From contig NZ_JBNCMT010000006.1 in assembly GCF_049846925.1 (NCBI RefSeq), forward strand, positions 1 through 64,000: DNA of 64,000 bases, read 5' to 3'. The translations under genes and the position numbers were made by a program. Origin of the DNA: Brevibacillus_H sp049846925. Its GTDB lineage: Bacteria; Bacillota; Bacilli; Brevibacillales; Brevibacillaceae. The notes below the pieces were generated by a model. It was given only the letters and a program-made list of their open reading frames with translations. It had not been told where the DNA came from and did not search any database. Below, piece after piece: positions 35,462 through 44,831 of this stretch (position 1 is the stretch's first letter; the number at the start of each line of letters is the position of its first letter).

Positions 35462-35491
35462 ATCTTACCACTCATTTGGAACATTCGTCAA
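35462..35491 (-). promoter_or_regulatory. Putative sigma-A promoter of the metH operon
   Basis: Minus-strand TTGACG (35486-35491) and TAAGAT (35462-35467) separated by 18 bases, about 30 bases upstream of the riboswitch aptamer and just past the end of the M6 protease gene. Confidence 0.6.
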
Positions 35492-35517
35492 CAAGCAATC
35501 TGCTTTTTTGTGGGCTT

Positions 35518-37926
35518 TCACCCATTTGTCACCGTTACTTGCACTCTCACGAACTTGGTTCCACTTTTTCCTGTTATAGTGGTCGTTCCTTTTGCTTTTG
35601 CTACGATCAGACCATTTTCTACCGAAGCTACTTGGGAGTTGGACGTTGTCCAAGTAATTGTGTCAGTGACATCGGCAGTGGAGCCATCTTCATAAGTTGC
35701 AGTAACCAGGATTTGCTTCTGCTCTTCTATTTTTAACGAGACTCTGGTTTGATCAGCCTGCAACTTGACAAGCTTTTTCGAGTCTGCCACCTTCAATGTA
35801 AATATCGCTTTTTTCGTTCCTAGCGTGGCAGTAATCGTTGTGGTTCCTGGTGCAAGAGCCGTGACAACTCCTTTATCTACACTGGCAATTTTGCTGTTTT
35901 TCACTGTCCATGTAACCTGCTCCGTTACATTCTCTGTCGTCTTGTCGCTGTAGGTTGCAGTTACCTGTAAGGAAACCGTTTCGTTCCCTTTGAGCGTGGC
36001 ACTCTTCTTGTCGAGCTCAATTTTACTCACTGTCTTTATTTGAGCTTTTACCGTAACGGGTAATGTAACAGTTTTCCCCATATAGGAGACGCTGACTGTA
36101 ACATTGCCCGGTTTTTTGGCAGTAATCGTTCCTTTGTTCAAGTCAATCAGGTTACTATTTTTGCTCCATGTCGCCTGACTTGTCACATCTTCCTTCGTTT
36201 TGTCCGAGTAAGTTGCAAAAGCTTGAACGGTTTGTGTCTCTCCCACCTGCAATGTCAAGGTATTCTGTGAAAGCTCCAAACCTTCCATCAAATTGGGCAG
36301 ATCCAGTTTAACCTGCATTCTGCTGGCACTTGTATTTGTGGTACTAATGGCAATATTGGTTTTGGTGTTATTGTACAAGTCACTACTTGGTCTTGTCGCA
36401 GGGCTGAATATTGGAAATCTTGAGTTGAAATAATGATCGTATAAGACACCATACACTCTTTTGTCTAATTGACTATATCCGAGAATCGATTCATTTGCCT
36501 CTTCCAGATCGACACCTTTATGTTTTTCATCGTTATTGACTTTATTATAGTACCAAGTCTTGCGAAGCACATTTTCATCAATATGCCAAATCGCTACTCC
36601 ACCGGTGCTGACATAATCTTGCAAACTGCTATCATATCCTTCAAATTGTCTGTTTTCCACTAAAAAGTATTGGTCAGGATCTGAGGTAGGAACTTTTATC
36701 ATATTGTAGTTGTTTGTCCCAATTGAGAAAAGGGTGTACTCACCGCTTGAGGTTGCGATAGCAGGTTCAACGAATCCCAGCATCATTTTGGACCACGGAT
36801 CAAAATGGGTTGGCATGCTACCCGAATAACCGGTGAGATACGCCCATGATCCTGATGCCATCAAACTGTGGATACCAAGCCCAGATGAAGAGCCGTCTCC
36901 ATCATACAAGTCAGGCAAGCCCAGATCATGCCCTAACTCATGGGCAATAATCCCGATGGTTGCCATATGGTCATCCTGATACATTTTATCTCCTTGCACT
37001 TCACCAAACTGGGTGTAGCCGCCATCATAATCTCCATTTCCAAGCGTTACGCTGTCGAGAGTGACTGGTTTGCTCAGACTGCCCTTGTGTCCCCACGTAT
37101 TCGGGGTGTTCGATGGATCGTAAGCCGCTTCGTAACCTGCAACAATCGTCATCACATGCAGTTCCTTTGCGGAAATAAAACCGTTTTTGTCAGTATCAAA
37201 TGTTTTGAAATCGATGTATTGATCGGCAGCTTGCAAGGCATCCCTTACAATCATTTCATTCTTTACGCCTAGATCACCACCCGTGTTTGGATGTGGATAG
37301 GGAAGACGTACTCGAATGAAGCCGTCGTTCGTTGTTCCACCTTGTTCTTCTGCTGGTTTAAAGTAAAAATTGCCGCTCGAGTTTTCTTTATAATAATGAT
37401 TCAGTGACCCTGGAGAGTCGTTAAAGAATACTCCTGGCCAACTGCTTTCTGGATAGCGCATGGATATATTGGAAAATTCAACAAGCAGCACAAGCAGTTT
37501 CTCGGGGGTCTTGTGAGTCTCCATCATTTCTCCCCTATTTTTGGAAGAAGTTTTCGTGAATGACTCTATCTTCTTGTTCTTCCATTCCTTACTTTGTTTT
37601 CTCACTTTTTCGCTACTGGCAGCATTTCGTGGAGTTTTATCAATGGCCACCTTCTCATCAAGAATTTTCAGTCCGCTACCGCTCACCTTGGCGTAATGCC
37701 AGTATCCATCCTCACCAAGCAAAATGACGTCCCCATCTTCTGTCTCGACCCAGTTGAACCATTCATCGCCAAATTGTGTTGCCGTGAAAGTCTCACCCGA
37801 CGGTTGCTCATAATCCCTCGGGACAGATACAGCAGGTGCTGCTGCTGTGATGCTCGCCAAGCTAAAGCAGACGGCTACCACAACAAACAAAAAAAGCAAA
37901 CTCTTCCCCCAACAATGGTTTCTCAT
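35518..37926 (-). CDS. Secreted M6-family metalloprotease with three Big_2 domains
   Basis: About 802 residues with signal peptide (hydrophobic to 'SITAAAPAV'). The M6 (immune inhibitor A-like) catalytic domain has zinc motif HELGHDLGLPD at about 329-339 and the M6-typical 'FSNISMRYPESSWPG' and 'GGVAIWHIDENVL'. The C-terminal ~240 residues are three consecutive bacterial Ig-like Big_2 repeats (each with 'TATYSDKT..VT..VTW' and 'GTTTITA' patterns), likely for wall or matrix attachment. ATG 37926 (GAGAGGTAG site) is preferred over 37941. Shorter than true InhA and lacks its VEG domain. Confidence 0.9.
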   Translation of the reverse strand: MRNHCWGKSLLFLFVVVAVCFSLASITAAAPAVSVPRDYEQPSGETFTATQFGDEWFNWVETEDGDVILLGEDGYWHYAKVSGSGLKILDEKVAIDKTPRNAASSEKVRKQSKEWKNKKIESFTKTSSKNRGEMMETHKTPEKLLVLLVEFSNISMRYPESSWPGVFFNDSPGSLNHYYKENSSGNFYFKPAEEQGGTTNDGFIRVRLPYPHPNTGGDLGVKNEMIVRDALQAADQYIDFKTFDTDKNGFISAKELHVMTIVAGYEAAYDPSNTPNTWGHKGSLSKPVTLDSVTLGNGDYDGGYTQFGEVQGDKMYQDDHMATIGIIAHELGHDLGLPDLYDGDGSSSGLGIHSLMASGSWAYLTGYSGSMPTHFDPWSKMMLGFVEPAIATSSGEYTLFSIGTNNYNMIKVPTSDPDQYFLVENRQFEGYDSSLQDYVSTGGVAIWHIDENVLRKTWYYNKVNNDEKHKGVDLEEANESILGYSQLDKRVYGVLYDHYFNSRFPIFSPATRPSSDLYNNTKTNIAISTTNTSASRMQVKLDLPNLMEGLELSQNTLTLQVGETQTVQAFATYSDKTKEDVTSQATWSKNSNLIDLNKGTITAKKPGNVTVSVSYMGKTVTLPVTVKAQIKTVSKIELDKKSATLKGNETVSLQVTATYSDKTTENVTEQVTWTVKNSKIASVDKGVVTALAPGTTTITATLGTKKAIFTLKVADSKKLVKLQADQTRVSLKIEEQKQILVTATYEDGSTADVTDTITWTTSNSQVASVENGLIVAKAKGTTTITGKSGTKFVRVQVTVTNG

Positions 37927-38181
37927 TTCTCTACCTCTCATTCTACCTATTTCGATTGAATATATGATTTCTGAACAATATTTCTACAAATTAGTAAATG
38001 ATTCCTGTTTAAGCTTGTCGAATCATACAAAATTTTCTAGTAATAGAGAATCTTGACACTAGCACTTGGGCAAGCTTGGGTTTACATGGCATCAGACATT
38101 GCCAGTATCAAACTTCTTTGATACGATCAAGCGGAACAGAATATCTCCTATAACAAACGCTAGTGAAAGGAGCGTAGTATC

Positions 38182-38670
38182 ATGGATCATCCCCTTTCCG
38201 CAACCAGTCGCTCGGCAATGCTTGCTTCCATAGAAACAGTGAAAGAGCTTCACAAGACCGATTTTGAGACCTATCGGCTTGTCAAAGATAGCAATACTTC
38301 GCAACACTATATCCATTACTCGTTTTACCATATCAAGCTGTCAGAGGGCGGCGTACGGGAGGAATACGATTATTTCCTGCCTCTTGATGAAGATGACGTC
38401 CTCTCCATTGTCTTGGGTGAACAGCCTTATCTCTATCCCGATCATTGGAAAACCACCTATTTGCGAAGCGGAACTGATGACCGACTTGTCCCTTTTCATC
38501 TCGATGCGGAAGATGAACTGCAAAAAGATATTGAAGAGGAAATGGCAATTTTTGAAGCTCTGCAACGGTATAAGCAAGCATTCGAAAATGCCGAGAATAA
38601 AGATGCATTGACCAAAGACCTGTTCATGGAACTGGACGCCAATCGCCAAAATCGCAACAAGAAATCCTGA
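38182..38670 (+). CDS. Hypothetical acidic protein (162 aa)
   Basis: Soluble, acidic, helix-rich protein beginning MDHPLSATSRSAMLAS, with no signal peptide or transmembrane segment. Features 'YIHYSFYHIKLSEGG' and 'DYFLPLDEDDVLSIVLGEQ' look like a small alpha/beta domain, and a charged helical C-terminus ends 'ANRQNRNKKS'. A very good AAAGGAG site precedes the ATG. Not recognised. It is immediately upstream of the argS T-box but is separated from argS by that regulator. Confidence 0.7.
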   Translation: MDHPLSATSRSAMLASIETVKELHKTDFETYRLVKDSNTSQHYIHYSFYHIKLSEGGVREEYDYFLPLDEDDVLSIVLGEQPYLYPDHWKTTYLRSGTDDRLVPFHLDAEDELQKDIEEEMAIFEALQRYKQAFENAENKDALTKDLFMELDANRQNRNKKS

Positions 38671-38764
38671 TCACTCCCCCTCTTCGATTCTTCAATTGGA
38701 TGATTGGTCGGTTGCACAGGACTGTCAGATTGGTTATAATAATGTTCAAGAATTTCGTACTCTT

Positions 38765-39045
38765 AACTGGATATACAGGATCGATGATGAGGAGAGTATT
38801 CTTTCGTACAACCCAAGCGAGTCAGGGATGGTGGAAGCCTGATGGTATGACGATCGATGAAGCGCACCTCGTAGATGCTTGCTTGAAGGTCTCCCCTTCT
38901 GATGGGTAGATTGCGTAGAGCAAGCCGGGTAAGCCCGTTACAGCATCAAGCAGGCTATTGTTCTTAGACAAACGATAGCAATAAGAGTGGTACCGCGGGA
39001 GTCAATGATCCTCTCGTCTCTTTTTAGAGGCGAGGGGTTTTTATT
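38765..39045 (+). promoter_or_regulatory. T-box leader of argS
   Basis: T-box sequence GAGTGGTACCGCGGG at 38985-38999, followed by a terminator stem at 39010-39037 with T-run. Stem I is visible: GAGG (38789-38792) pairs with CCTC (38877-38880), AGTA at 38795-38798 faces GAA at 38869-38871, and the candidate specifier is CGC (38873-38875, followed by the usual purine), an arginine codon matching the downstream gene. Uncharged tRNA-Arg would stabilise the antiterminator. Confidence 0.93.
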
Positions 39046-39065
39046 TTTTGTTAAAGGGTGGATAG

Positions 39066-40787
39066 ATGATGAGCACGAGTTACGAACAGGTTGTAGCAGC
39101 GAAAATCTCGGCTGCACTCACTGAATTAGGTGTTGAGGATTTTCCTCAGGAAAAAATTGAATCAATGCTGGAAACACCTCCAAATCCAGCTATGGGCGAT
39201 ATTGCTTTCCCATGCTTCCAATTGGCTAAAGCATTGCGCAAAGCTCCACCGATGATCGCAGGTGACATCGCTAGCAAGATTACTGGCCATCCGTTAAAAG
39301 ACGTCCAAGTGGCTGGTCCGTATGTGAACTTCTACCTGGATCGTCAAAGCGTCAGCACAGAAGTGATCGACACAATCAACTCCCAAGGAAGCACTTATGG
39401 CAGCAGCAACGTCGGCGCAGGACGCAACGTTCCGATCGACCTCTCTTCTCCAAACATTGCAAAGCCTTTCTCGATGGGACACCTCCGCTCTACCGTTATC
39501 GGGAATGCGATTGCCAATATCTTGGAAAAAAGCGGGTACAACCCTGTTCGCATCAACCATCTTGGCGATTGGGGAACACAATTCGGGAAGCTGATCGTTG
39601 CCTACAAAAAATGGGGCAATGAAGAAAAAGTAAAGGCAGAACCAATCAAGGAGCTGCTCCAACTCTACATTCAATTCCACGAAGAAGCCGAAAAAGACCC
39701 TGCTCTGGAAGATCAAGGTCGTGAGTGGTTCAAACGCATGGAAGACGGTGACCAAGAAGCTCATCAGTTGTGGCAATGGTTCCGTGATGAGTCACTGAAG
39801 GAATTTAAGAAAATTTATGACCTGATGGGTGTTTCCTTTGACTCCTTCCACGGAGAAGCTTTCTACAATGACAAGATGGATCATGTCGTTGAACTGCTGG
39901 AGTCCAAGGGCTTGCTTACTGAATCGGAAGGTGCAATGGTCGTAAACCTCGATGAATTCGATATGCCGCCATGCCTGATCAAGAAGTCTGATGGAGCTAC
40001 CCTGTACGCGACTCGTGACTTGGCTGCCGCTCTGTATCGCAATGAACAGTACGACTTTGCCAAAGCTCTTTACGTGGTCGGTGGCGAACAACGTCTTCAC
40101 TTCCAACAGCTTTACAAAGTGCTGCAAAAGGCAGGCTTTGACTGGGCATATGAAATGTACCACATCCCATTCGGCATGATGTTAAAAGACGGCAAAAAAA
40201 TGTCTACACGCAAAGGGAAAGTTGTTCTTCTCGAAGAAGTGCTTGCTCAAGCAATTGAGGATGTCTCCAAAGTCATTGAAGAGAAAAACCCTTCTCTGCC
40301 GAATAAAGAATCAGTTGCTCGTCAGGTTGGCGTAGGCGCAGTCATTTTCCACGACTTGAAAAACTACCGCCTGAATGACATTAACTTCTCTTGGGAGGAA
40401 ATGCTTACCTTTGAAGGCGAAACAGGTCCGTATGTGCAATACAGTCATGCTCGTGCCTGCTCACTCCTGCGCAAAGGCAACTACCAGGGCGGTCAAGTAA
40501 ATCTGACACCGGATGCTCTGGATTCTTCCGAAGCGTGGGCAGTAGTAACACTTTTGATTAACTTCCCGGAAACAATAGCACGGGCGAGAGATGAATTTGA
40601 TCCGTCTCAAATCGGTAAATATGTGGTCGATTTGGCACAGGCCTTTAACAAGTTCTATGCCAATGTGCGTATCCTCGCTGAAGATGAAGCAGTAAAAACA
40701 GCCCGTCTCCATCTCGTAGCAGCGGTCGTTGTTGTTCTCAAGGAAGGTCTCCGGTTGCTCGGTCTGCAGGCTCCTGAAGAAATGTAA
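39066..40787 (+). CDS. argS: Arginyl-tRNA synthetase
   Basis: 573-residue class Ia synthetase. ArgS N-terminal additional domain 'NPAMGDIAFPCFQLAK', HIGH-type motif 'SPNIAKPFSMGHLRST' (here SMGH), KMSK loop 'KDGKKMSTRKGKVV' and a DALR anticodon domain at the end. ATG 39069 is an equally likely start (spacing from GGGTGG). Controlled by the T-box upstream; terminator downstream. The final part after 'AEDEAVKTARLHLV' matches the DALR end of the family. Confidence 0.96.
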   Translation: MMSTSYEQVVAAKISAALTELGVEDFPQEKIESMLETPPNPAMGDIAFPCFQLAKALRKAPPMIAGDIASKITGHPLKDVQVAGPYVNFYLDRQSVSTEVIDTINSQGSTYGSSNVGAGRNVPIDLSSPNIAKPFSMGHLRSTVIGNAIANILEKSGYNPVRINHLGDWGTQFGKLIVAYKKWGNEEKVKAEPIKELLQLYIQFHEEAEKDPALEDQGREWFKRMEDGDQEAHQLWQWFRDESLKEFKKIYDLMGVSFDSFHGEAFYNDKMDHVVELLESKGLLTESEGAMVVNLDEFDMPPCLIKKSDGATLYATRDLAAALYRNEQYDFAKALYVVGGEQRLHFQQLYKVLQKAGFDWAYEMYHIPFGMMLKDGKKMSTRKGKVVLLEEVLAQAIEDVSKVIEEKNPSLPNKESVARQVGVGAVIFHDLKNYRLNDINFSWEEMLTFEGETGPYVQYSHARACSLLRKGNYQGGQVNLTPDALDSSEAWAVVTLLINFPETIARARDEFDPSQIGKYVVDLAQAFNKFYANVRILAEDEAVKTARLHLVAAVVVVLKEGLRLLGLQAPEEM

Positions 40788-40792
40788 CATCA

Positions 40793-40839
40793 AAAAAACC
40801 AGTCCAAGACACGGTATTAACGTGCGGGACTGGTTTTTT
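40793..40839 (+). terminator. argS terminator
   Basis: AAAAAACCAGTCC/GGGACTGGTTTTTT stem. Confidence 0.9.
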
Positions 40840-40955
40840 CAACTAATTGTTATTTAAATATTCTTGTTAAATAAAAATATAGATAATGTATATGATCCCG
40901 ACTTTTGCTATACTCAGTTTGATTTGGATTTTTTTAGTAGGAATGGTGACCCGAT

Positions 40956-42137
40956 ATGGACTTATTGCTTGATATGAAAACGATCTTTATTACCCTTGTA
41001 GTGGGACATCTGTTTACGGTGATCCTGATTAGTGCGTATTGGCGTCACCACCAGAAAGATACAACCATTAATACTTTCTTTATTGCAAAATGTGTACAAG
41101 CAATTGCGTGGTTTTTTTTGACCCTTCGTAATGGGATTCCCGACGTTCTCACCATATCGATAGCAAATTCATTATTATTTATTGGTGCTTCCCTGGAAAT
41201 AATAGCTGTGTTAATGCTTCAACACGCATTTACAGTGAGACTCAAGAAGGTTTATATATTGCTGACAATCTGTAATATTGTTGGATTTCATCTCATTCTT
41301 TTCTTTTATAACTTCGAAAGTGTAAGGATCGCCTTCGCCTCTGTTGGCGTTGCGGTATTAGTCATTATTCCTGCATGGAGGATGGTCAGAGAAAAAACAG
41401 CGTCCATGCTAATGAAAATCATCGGCTACCTCTACCTATTTGTCATCGTATCCCTTTTCGGCAGAGCAGTTGTAGCCCTGTTTTTAAACCAATCAATGGG
41501 ACTGTTTACCCCTGGTATCTATCAGACACTCTCTTTTTTGGCCCTTTATCTTGTGATGATGCAGGGTAATACTGGTTTCGTCCTGCTTTTAAAAGAACAA
41601 GTAGACCAAGAGTTGCTTCGACTGGCTAGCTATGACGACTTGACTGGTACTTTAAACCGTAGGACATTTATTTTCCGTGCAAAGCAATGCATCCGTGAGA
41701 ACGCCAGGAAACAGAAACCTGTCACTCTGCTGCTTTTTGATGTCGATTATTTCAAAAAAATCAATGATACATATGGTCATGATATTGGTGACCGTGTTCT
41801 TCAGTCCCTCTCAGAAAAAATCATTCATCATCTCGGTACAGAGAATTTGTTTGGTCGATATGGTGGTGATGAGTTTGCGATCCTGTTGCCAGGAATAGAT
41901 GAGATCGAAGCTACCGAATGTGCGGAACAAATCAGGCAATTGGCAGGCTCTTTACATGTTCAAGGAATTTCAGTGCCCTATACGCTCAGTCTGGGTATCC
42001 TCACCGTTGTTCCTGATCAACAGACACAATTGGAGTCGCTGTACATCTCTTGTGACAAGGCGTTGTATGGAGCCAAAAAGAACGGGCGAAACTGCGTGTA
42101 TCAAGTCCCAGCAGAAAGTGCAAAAATTGTATTCTAA
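40956..42137 (+). CDS. Membrane diguanylate cyclase (GGDEF)
   Basis: 393 residues: six to seven transmembrane helices in the first ~215 residues (no named sensor domain), then a GGDEF domain from 'YDDLTGTLNRRTF'. The active site reads 'FGRYGGDEFAILLPG', intact GGDEF; there is no RxxD inhibitory site immediately upstream. Makes c-di-GMP from two GTP in response to an unknown membrane signal. No EAL partner nearby. Upstream (40840-40955) is AT-rich with no clear hairpin after the argS terminator. Confidence 0.92.
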   Translation: MDLLLDMKTIFITLVVGHLFTVILISAYWRHHQKDTTINTFFIAKCVQAIAWFFLTLRNGIPDVLTISIANSLLFIGASLEIIAVLMLQHAFTVRLKKVYILLTICNIVGFHLILFFYNFESVRIAFASVGVAVLVIIPAWRMVREKTASMLMKIIGYLYLFVIVSLFGRAVVALFLNQSMGLFTPGIYQTLSFLALYLVMMQGNTGFVLLLKEQVDQELLRLASYDDLTGTLNRRTFIFRAKQCIRENARKQKPVTLLLFDVDYFKKINDTYGHDIGDRVLQSLSEKIIHHLGTENLFGRYGGDEFAILLPGIDEIEATECAEQIRQLAGSLHVQGISVPYTLSLGILTVVPDQQTQLESLYISCDKALYGAKKNGRNCVYQVPAESAKIVF

Positions 42138-42229
42138 TTTGACTTTTTAAACATATCCTTTTATTATGTATATATATTTGTTTTCATGAAAATTTTGCTA
42201 CATTACCATAACAAAAAGGAGTGCTGAAT

Positions 42230-42799
42230 ATGTACGATATTGCCATTGTTGGGGCAGGGCCAGCCGGGTCAAGTGCTGCACTTTTTACTGCAAAAGCTGG
42301 GAAGAAGACATTGGTTATAGATAGCGACAAGAGCATGACCAAACGAGCTTGGCTTGAAAATCACTATGGTGTTGAGGAAATCACCGGGCCCGATCTGGTT
42401 GAAATAGGAAAGAAACAAGCAATTAAATTTGGAGCAGAATACATTTCTGACTCAGTTACCAACATTACAATTAAAGATTCTGGATTTGTGATAGAAACAG
42501 AAAATCAAACCTATGAAGCAAATCAGGTCATTTTGGCTACGGGAATAGCTGTTGATCTTGCTGAAAAAATTGGCGTAAAAACAAAAGGCGGATCAGAGCC
42601 ACGGATCAAAACCGTGATCGATGTAGATAGCCACGGGGCAACCAATGTGGATGGAATTTGGGCTGCTGGTACTGTAGCCGGAGTAAGTGTACATACCATC
42701 ATCACGGCTGGCGACGGCGCAAAGGTTGCGATCAATGTAATTAGCAAGCTGAATGGTGAACGCTATGTTGACCATGATGTGTTGAAACCGAAAGAATAG
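42230..42799 (+). CDS. Half-size FAD-dependent oxidoreductase (TrxB-like)
   Basis: 189 residues. Rossmann dinucleotide motif 'DIAIVGAGPAGSSAALFTAKAG' (GxGxxG) at the N-terminus and the second FAD contact 'VDGIWAAGTVAGVSVHTIITAGDGAKVAI' near the C-terminus are those of thioredoxin reductase. However, the central NADPH domain with its CxxC is missing, so it is an FAD fold only. Several Bacilli carry such truncated proteins. Either it uses another electron donor or it is a subunit. ATG 42230 with AAAAAGGAG. Confidence 0.8.
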   Translation: MYDIAIVGAGPAGSSAALFTAKAGKKTLVIDSDKSMTKRAWLENHYGVEEITGPDLVEIGKKQAIKFGAEYISDSVTNITIKDSGFVIETENQTYEANQVILATGIAVDLAEKIGVKTKGGSEPRIKTVIDVDSHGATNVDGIWAAGTVAGVSVHTIITAGDGAKVAINVISKLNGERYVDHDVLKPKE

Positions 42800-42811
42800 G
42801 CTATATTATGA

Positions 42812-42849
42812 AAAAGAGTAGGCACCTCATAGAGGCGGCCTACTCTTTT
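42812..42849. terminator. Bidirectional terminator
   Basis: AAAAGAGTAGGC/GCCTACTCTTTT stem. The right arm includes the stop and last codons of the minus-strand GyrI-like gene. Confidence 0.85.
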
Positions 42850-43313
42850 CGTATTGGGATCATAATAGTCAATTCAGGGGTGTCTGTCAGTGGATTGTAT
42901 GTCCCAGGATACATTTCCAGGTGGTTAATGTGCTGATCCTCCTGCTGATATCCCTGCTCTTTGATCCATTCAAACACCCGCTGATAGGACTGAAAGACTT
43001 CTTCTCCTGTCGGGTGTATCGCTTTGGCATACAATTGTACTGGAACGGTGATGTGTGACATGCCCTCAGGCAATGGAAATTGATCAACATGCTCTACTTC
43101 AATGCCGACCGTATACGTAAAGGATGTTTGCGTCATGTACTGGGTAATCCCCAAAATAGTCGAAGGGTCGATACGATTCAAGATTTGATCTTGACGCTCT
43201 CTTACCTGCTGCATTACTTGTCGTATCTCACCTGCACCAGCCTGTTCAAATGTTCCCTGCCACGTCAACCCTACCAACTGGAATGCTGATTTGTCAACGA
43301 TTTGAATTTCCAT
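42840..43313 (-). CDS. GyrI-like/AraC effector-binding domain protein
   Basis: 157 residues forming a stand-alone small-molecule-binding domain of the SOUL/GyrI/AraC-effector type ('FQLVGLTWQGTF', 'GIEVEHVDQFPLPEGM', 'YQRVFEWIKEQGY..EDQHINHLEMYP' pattern), without a DNA-binding domain. Such proteins bind or hydrolyse hydrophobic toxic compounds. Transcribed after the MOSC gene with a 9-base gap, probably in one operon. Confidence 0.8.
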   Translation of the reverse strand: MEIQIVDKSAFQLVGLTWQGTFEQAGAGEIRQVMQQVRERQDQILNRIDPSTILGITQYMTQTSFTYTVGIEVEHVDQFPLPEGMSHITVPVQLYAKAIHPTGEEVFQSYQRVFEWIKEQGYQQEDQHINHLEMYPGTYNPLTDTPELTIMIPIRKE

Positions 43314-43322
43314 TCGACCCGC

Positions 43323-44006
43323 TCACTCGCTTCCTTTCAATCTGTGTGCCGTGTCTACTTCCAAGCCTTCCAGTCGCTTGTTCAGCGTATTCCGCCAGCT
43401 TGTTGACAACCCTTCTACTGCCAAAATCTGTTCTGCACCTGCTCGATTTTTTTTGTCATGATGCATGATTTGATTGGCAAATTCCACTGTGATTCCATGT
43501 GGATCACGCTCAAGCAACCGAATATCAGAATCTGTAGTTACATTGCCTTCCTGTAGAACACGAAAATAATAGCCGGTAAACATCGTATCTTGCACTCGAA
43601 CAGGCAAATCTGAAACGTTGTATTTTTTAGCCAACTTATGACACGGTTGACGAGGTTGGGACACTTGCACAACTGCCTCGCCCAGTTGAAATTTATCACC
43701 GATACAGACATCTTTCTCCAACAGTCCACTCACTGTGAGATTTTCTCCGAATGCAGCGAACCCAAGCGCTCGATTCAAATTCTGCTCCCAGTACGGATAA
43801 TGTTCATGCGGATAGACGCAGATGGCCTTGTCTACACCGCCATGAAACTGTAAATCAGCCTGTGCATCTCCGTCGAAATTGAGTGAAGATAAAAAAATCG
43901 GACCCTGTACGGGAGCCTTGGTGATTCCCGTCAAGATTTCTCCTCCTTCATAGGTCAAGAGCTGGGGAAGCCCTACATTAAGGGAGATAATTTTACCTTG
44001 CAACAT
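43323..44006 (-). CDS. MOSC domain protein (YiiM-like)
   Basis: 227 residues: MOSC beta barrel with conserved 'DLQFHGGVDKAICVYPHEHYPYW', 'GENLTVSG' and the sulfur-carrying Cys in 'VSQPRQPCHKLAKKY', plus the C-terminal 3-alpha domain of YiiM. YiiM-type enzymes reduce N-hydroxylated compounds with molybdenum cofactor; the conserved Cys binds Moco. In a cluster of four minus-strand genes with short gaps. Confidence 0.88.
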   Translation of the reverse strand: MLQGKIISLNVGLPQLLTYEGGEILTGITKAPVQGPIFLSSLNFDGDAQADLQFHGGVDKAICVYPHEHYPYWEQNLNRALGFAAFGENLTVSGLLEKDVCIGDKFQLGEAVVQVSQPRQPCHKLAKKYNVSDLPVRVQDTMFTGYYFRVLQEGNVTTDSDIRLLERDPHGITVEFANQIMHHDKKNRAGAEQILAVEGLSTSWRNTLNKRLEGLEVDTAHRLKGSE

Positions 44007-44012
44007 AATACC

Positions 44013-44408
44013 CTATTCTCCTTTCGGTTGCTTGCCGAACCAGGTTTGACCGACAAGCCGAACCACTTGCTTCGACAATGATTTTTCTTCTCCTACCGTT
44101 TCTCCCGCTTCGTTTACCCAACGATAAAGAAGGGATGTGTCGTCGCCCGGATCAGACTTGGTTTGCAGGGTAAGCTCACCTTGTTTGCCTGCTTCCTTCC
44201 ATTCTTCAATCATTAATTCGTATTCATCTAACGCCAATTCGATGTATTCACCGTCTGGCAAGTCAATCACAGCATATCCGTCATGTTCAATTTCAGCTTC
44301 GTATGTATGACCATTGGCTTTCTCGTACATGGCCAACTCGTTTTTGTCATTCAGGTTTTCTTCAATTTTGCTTAAATCTCGGATTGTAACTTTTACCAGT
44401 TTTTTCAT
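44013..44408 (-). CDS. Hypothetical protein (131 aa)
   Basis: Acidic soluble protein, MKKLVKVTIRDLSKIEEN at the start, with a beta-rich core ('YEAEIEHDGYAVIDLPDGEY') and 'LVGQTWFGKQPKGE' at the end. AGAAGGAGG ribosome site. Six bases separate it from the MOSC gene, so it is probably the first gene of that operon. Family not recognised. Confidence 0.65.
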   Translation of the reverse strand: MKKLVKVTIRDLSKIEENLNDKNELAMYEKANGHTYEAEIEHDGYAVIDLPDGEYIELALDEYELMIEEWKEAGKQGELTLQTKSDPGDDTSLLYRWVNEAGETVGEEKSLSKQVVRLVGQTWFGKQPKGE

Positions 44409-44480
44409 ATCGTATCGCCTCCTTCTCTACTCTAGCATGTTGAATGATCAGATGCCAGTTCACAGTGTCAAAAACAGAAA

Positions 44481-44510
44481 GCTGCCCTCTGTTTATCATT
44501 CAGGGGCAGC
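44481..44510 (-). terminator. Terminator of the 104-aa gene
   Basis: GCTGCCC/GGGCAGC stem, then TTTCTGTTTTTG on the minus strand. Confidence 0.75.
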
Positions 44511-44516
44511 CTCTGC

Positions 44517-44831
44517 TCACTCTTCTTTCAATCGCATGACACTGTATTGATCACGTACGACAGTAACGTTTTCGTTTTCTTGCGTCATTGCCAATTTATT
44601 CATGATATCCTGGAGGACGGAAGCGAAAACTAGGGTGAGAACGCCTGTATTCATCGGCGTCTTGCTGTATACACCGACCATTTCGTACCCCATTCGTTTA
44701 AATTTCTCTGGATTATTTTCCTCCATAACTTCACAAAGCTCTGCGATTAGTTCCTGTAGCACTTTGTTTGCTTTTTCGTATACATCAACCTCTGTTGTAG
44801 CTTGCAGGTTACTTGTTACATCCGTTTCCAT
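44517..44831 (-). CDS. Hypothetical protein (104 aa)
   Basis: Soluble, acidic, helical: 'YEKANKVLQELIAELCEVMEEN' and 'FASVLQDIMNKLAM'. GGGGGG site precedes the ATG. No catalytic motif. Has its own terminator and is divergent from asnB, sharing a 188-base intergenic region. Confidence 0.6.
   Translation of the reverse strand: METDVTSNLQATTEVDVYEKANKVLQELIAELCEVMEENNPEKFKRMGYEMVGVYSKTPMNTGVLTLVFASVLQDIMNKLAMTQENENVTVVRDQYSVMRLKEE

Noticed and set aside
35383..35953. Plus-strand ORFs of 60-117 codons opposite the M6 protease tail and S-box
   Set aside because: Shadows of the Big_2 repeats and riboswitch; no ribosome sites.
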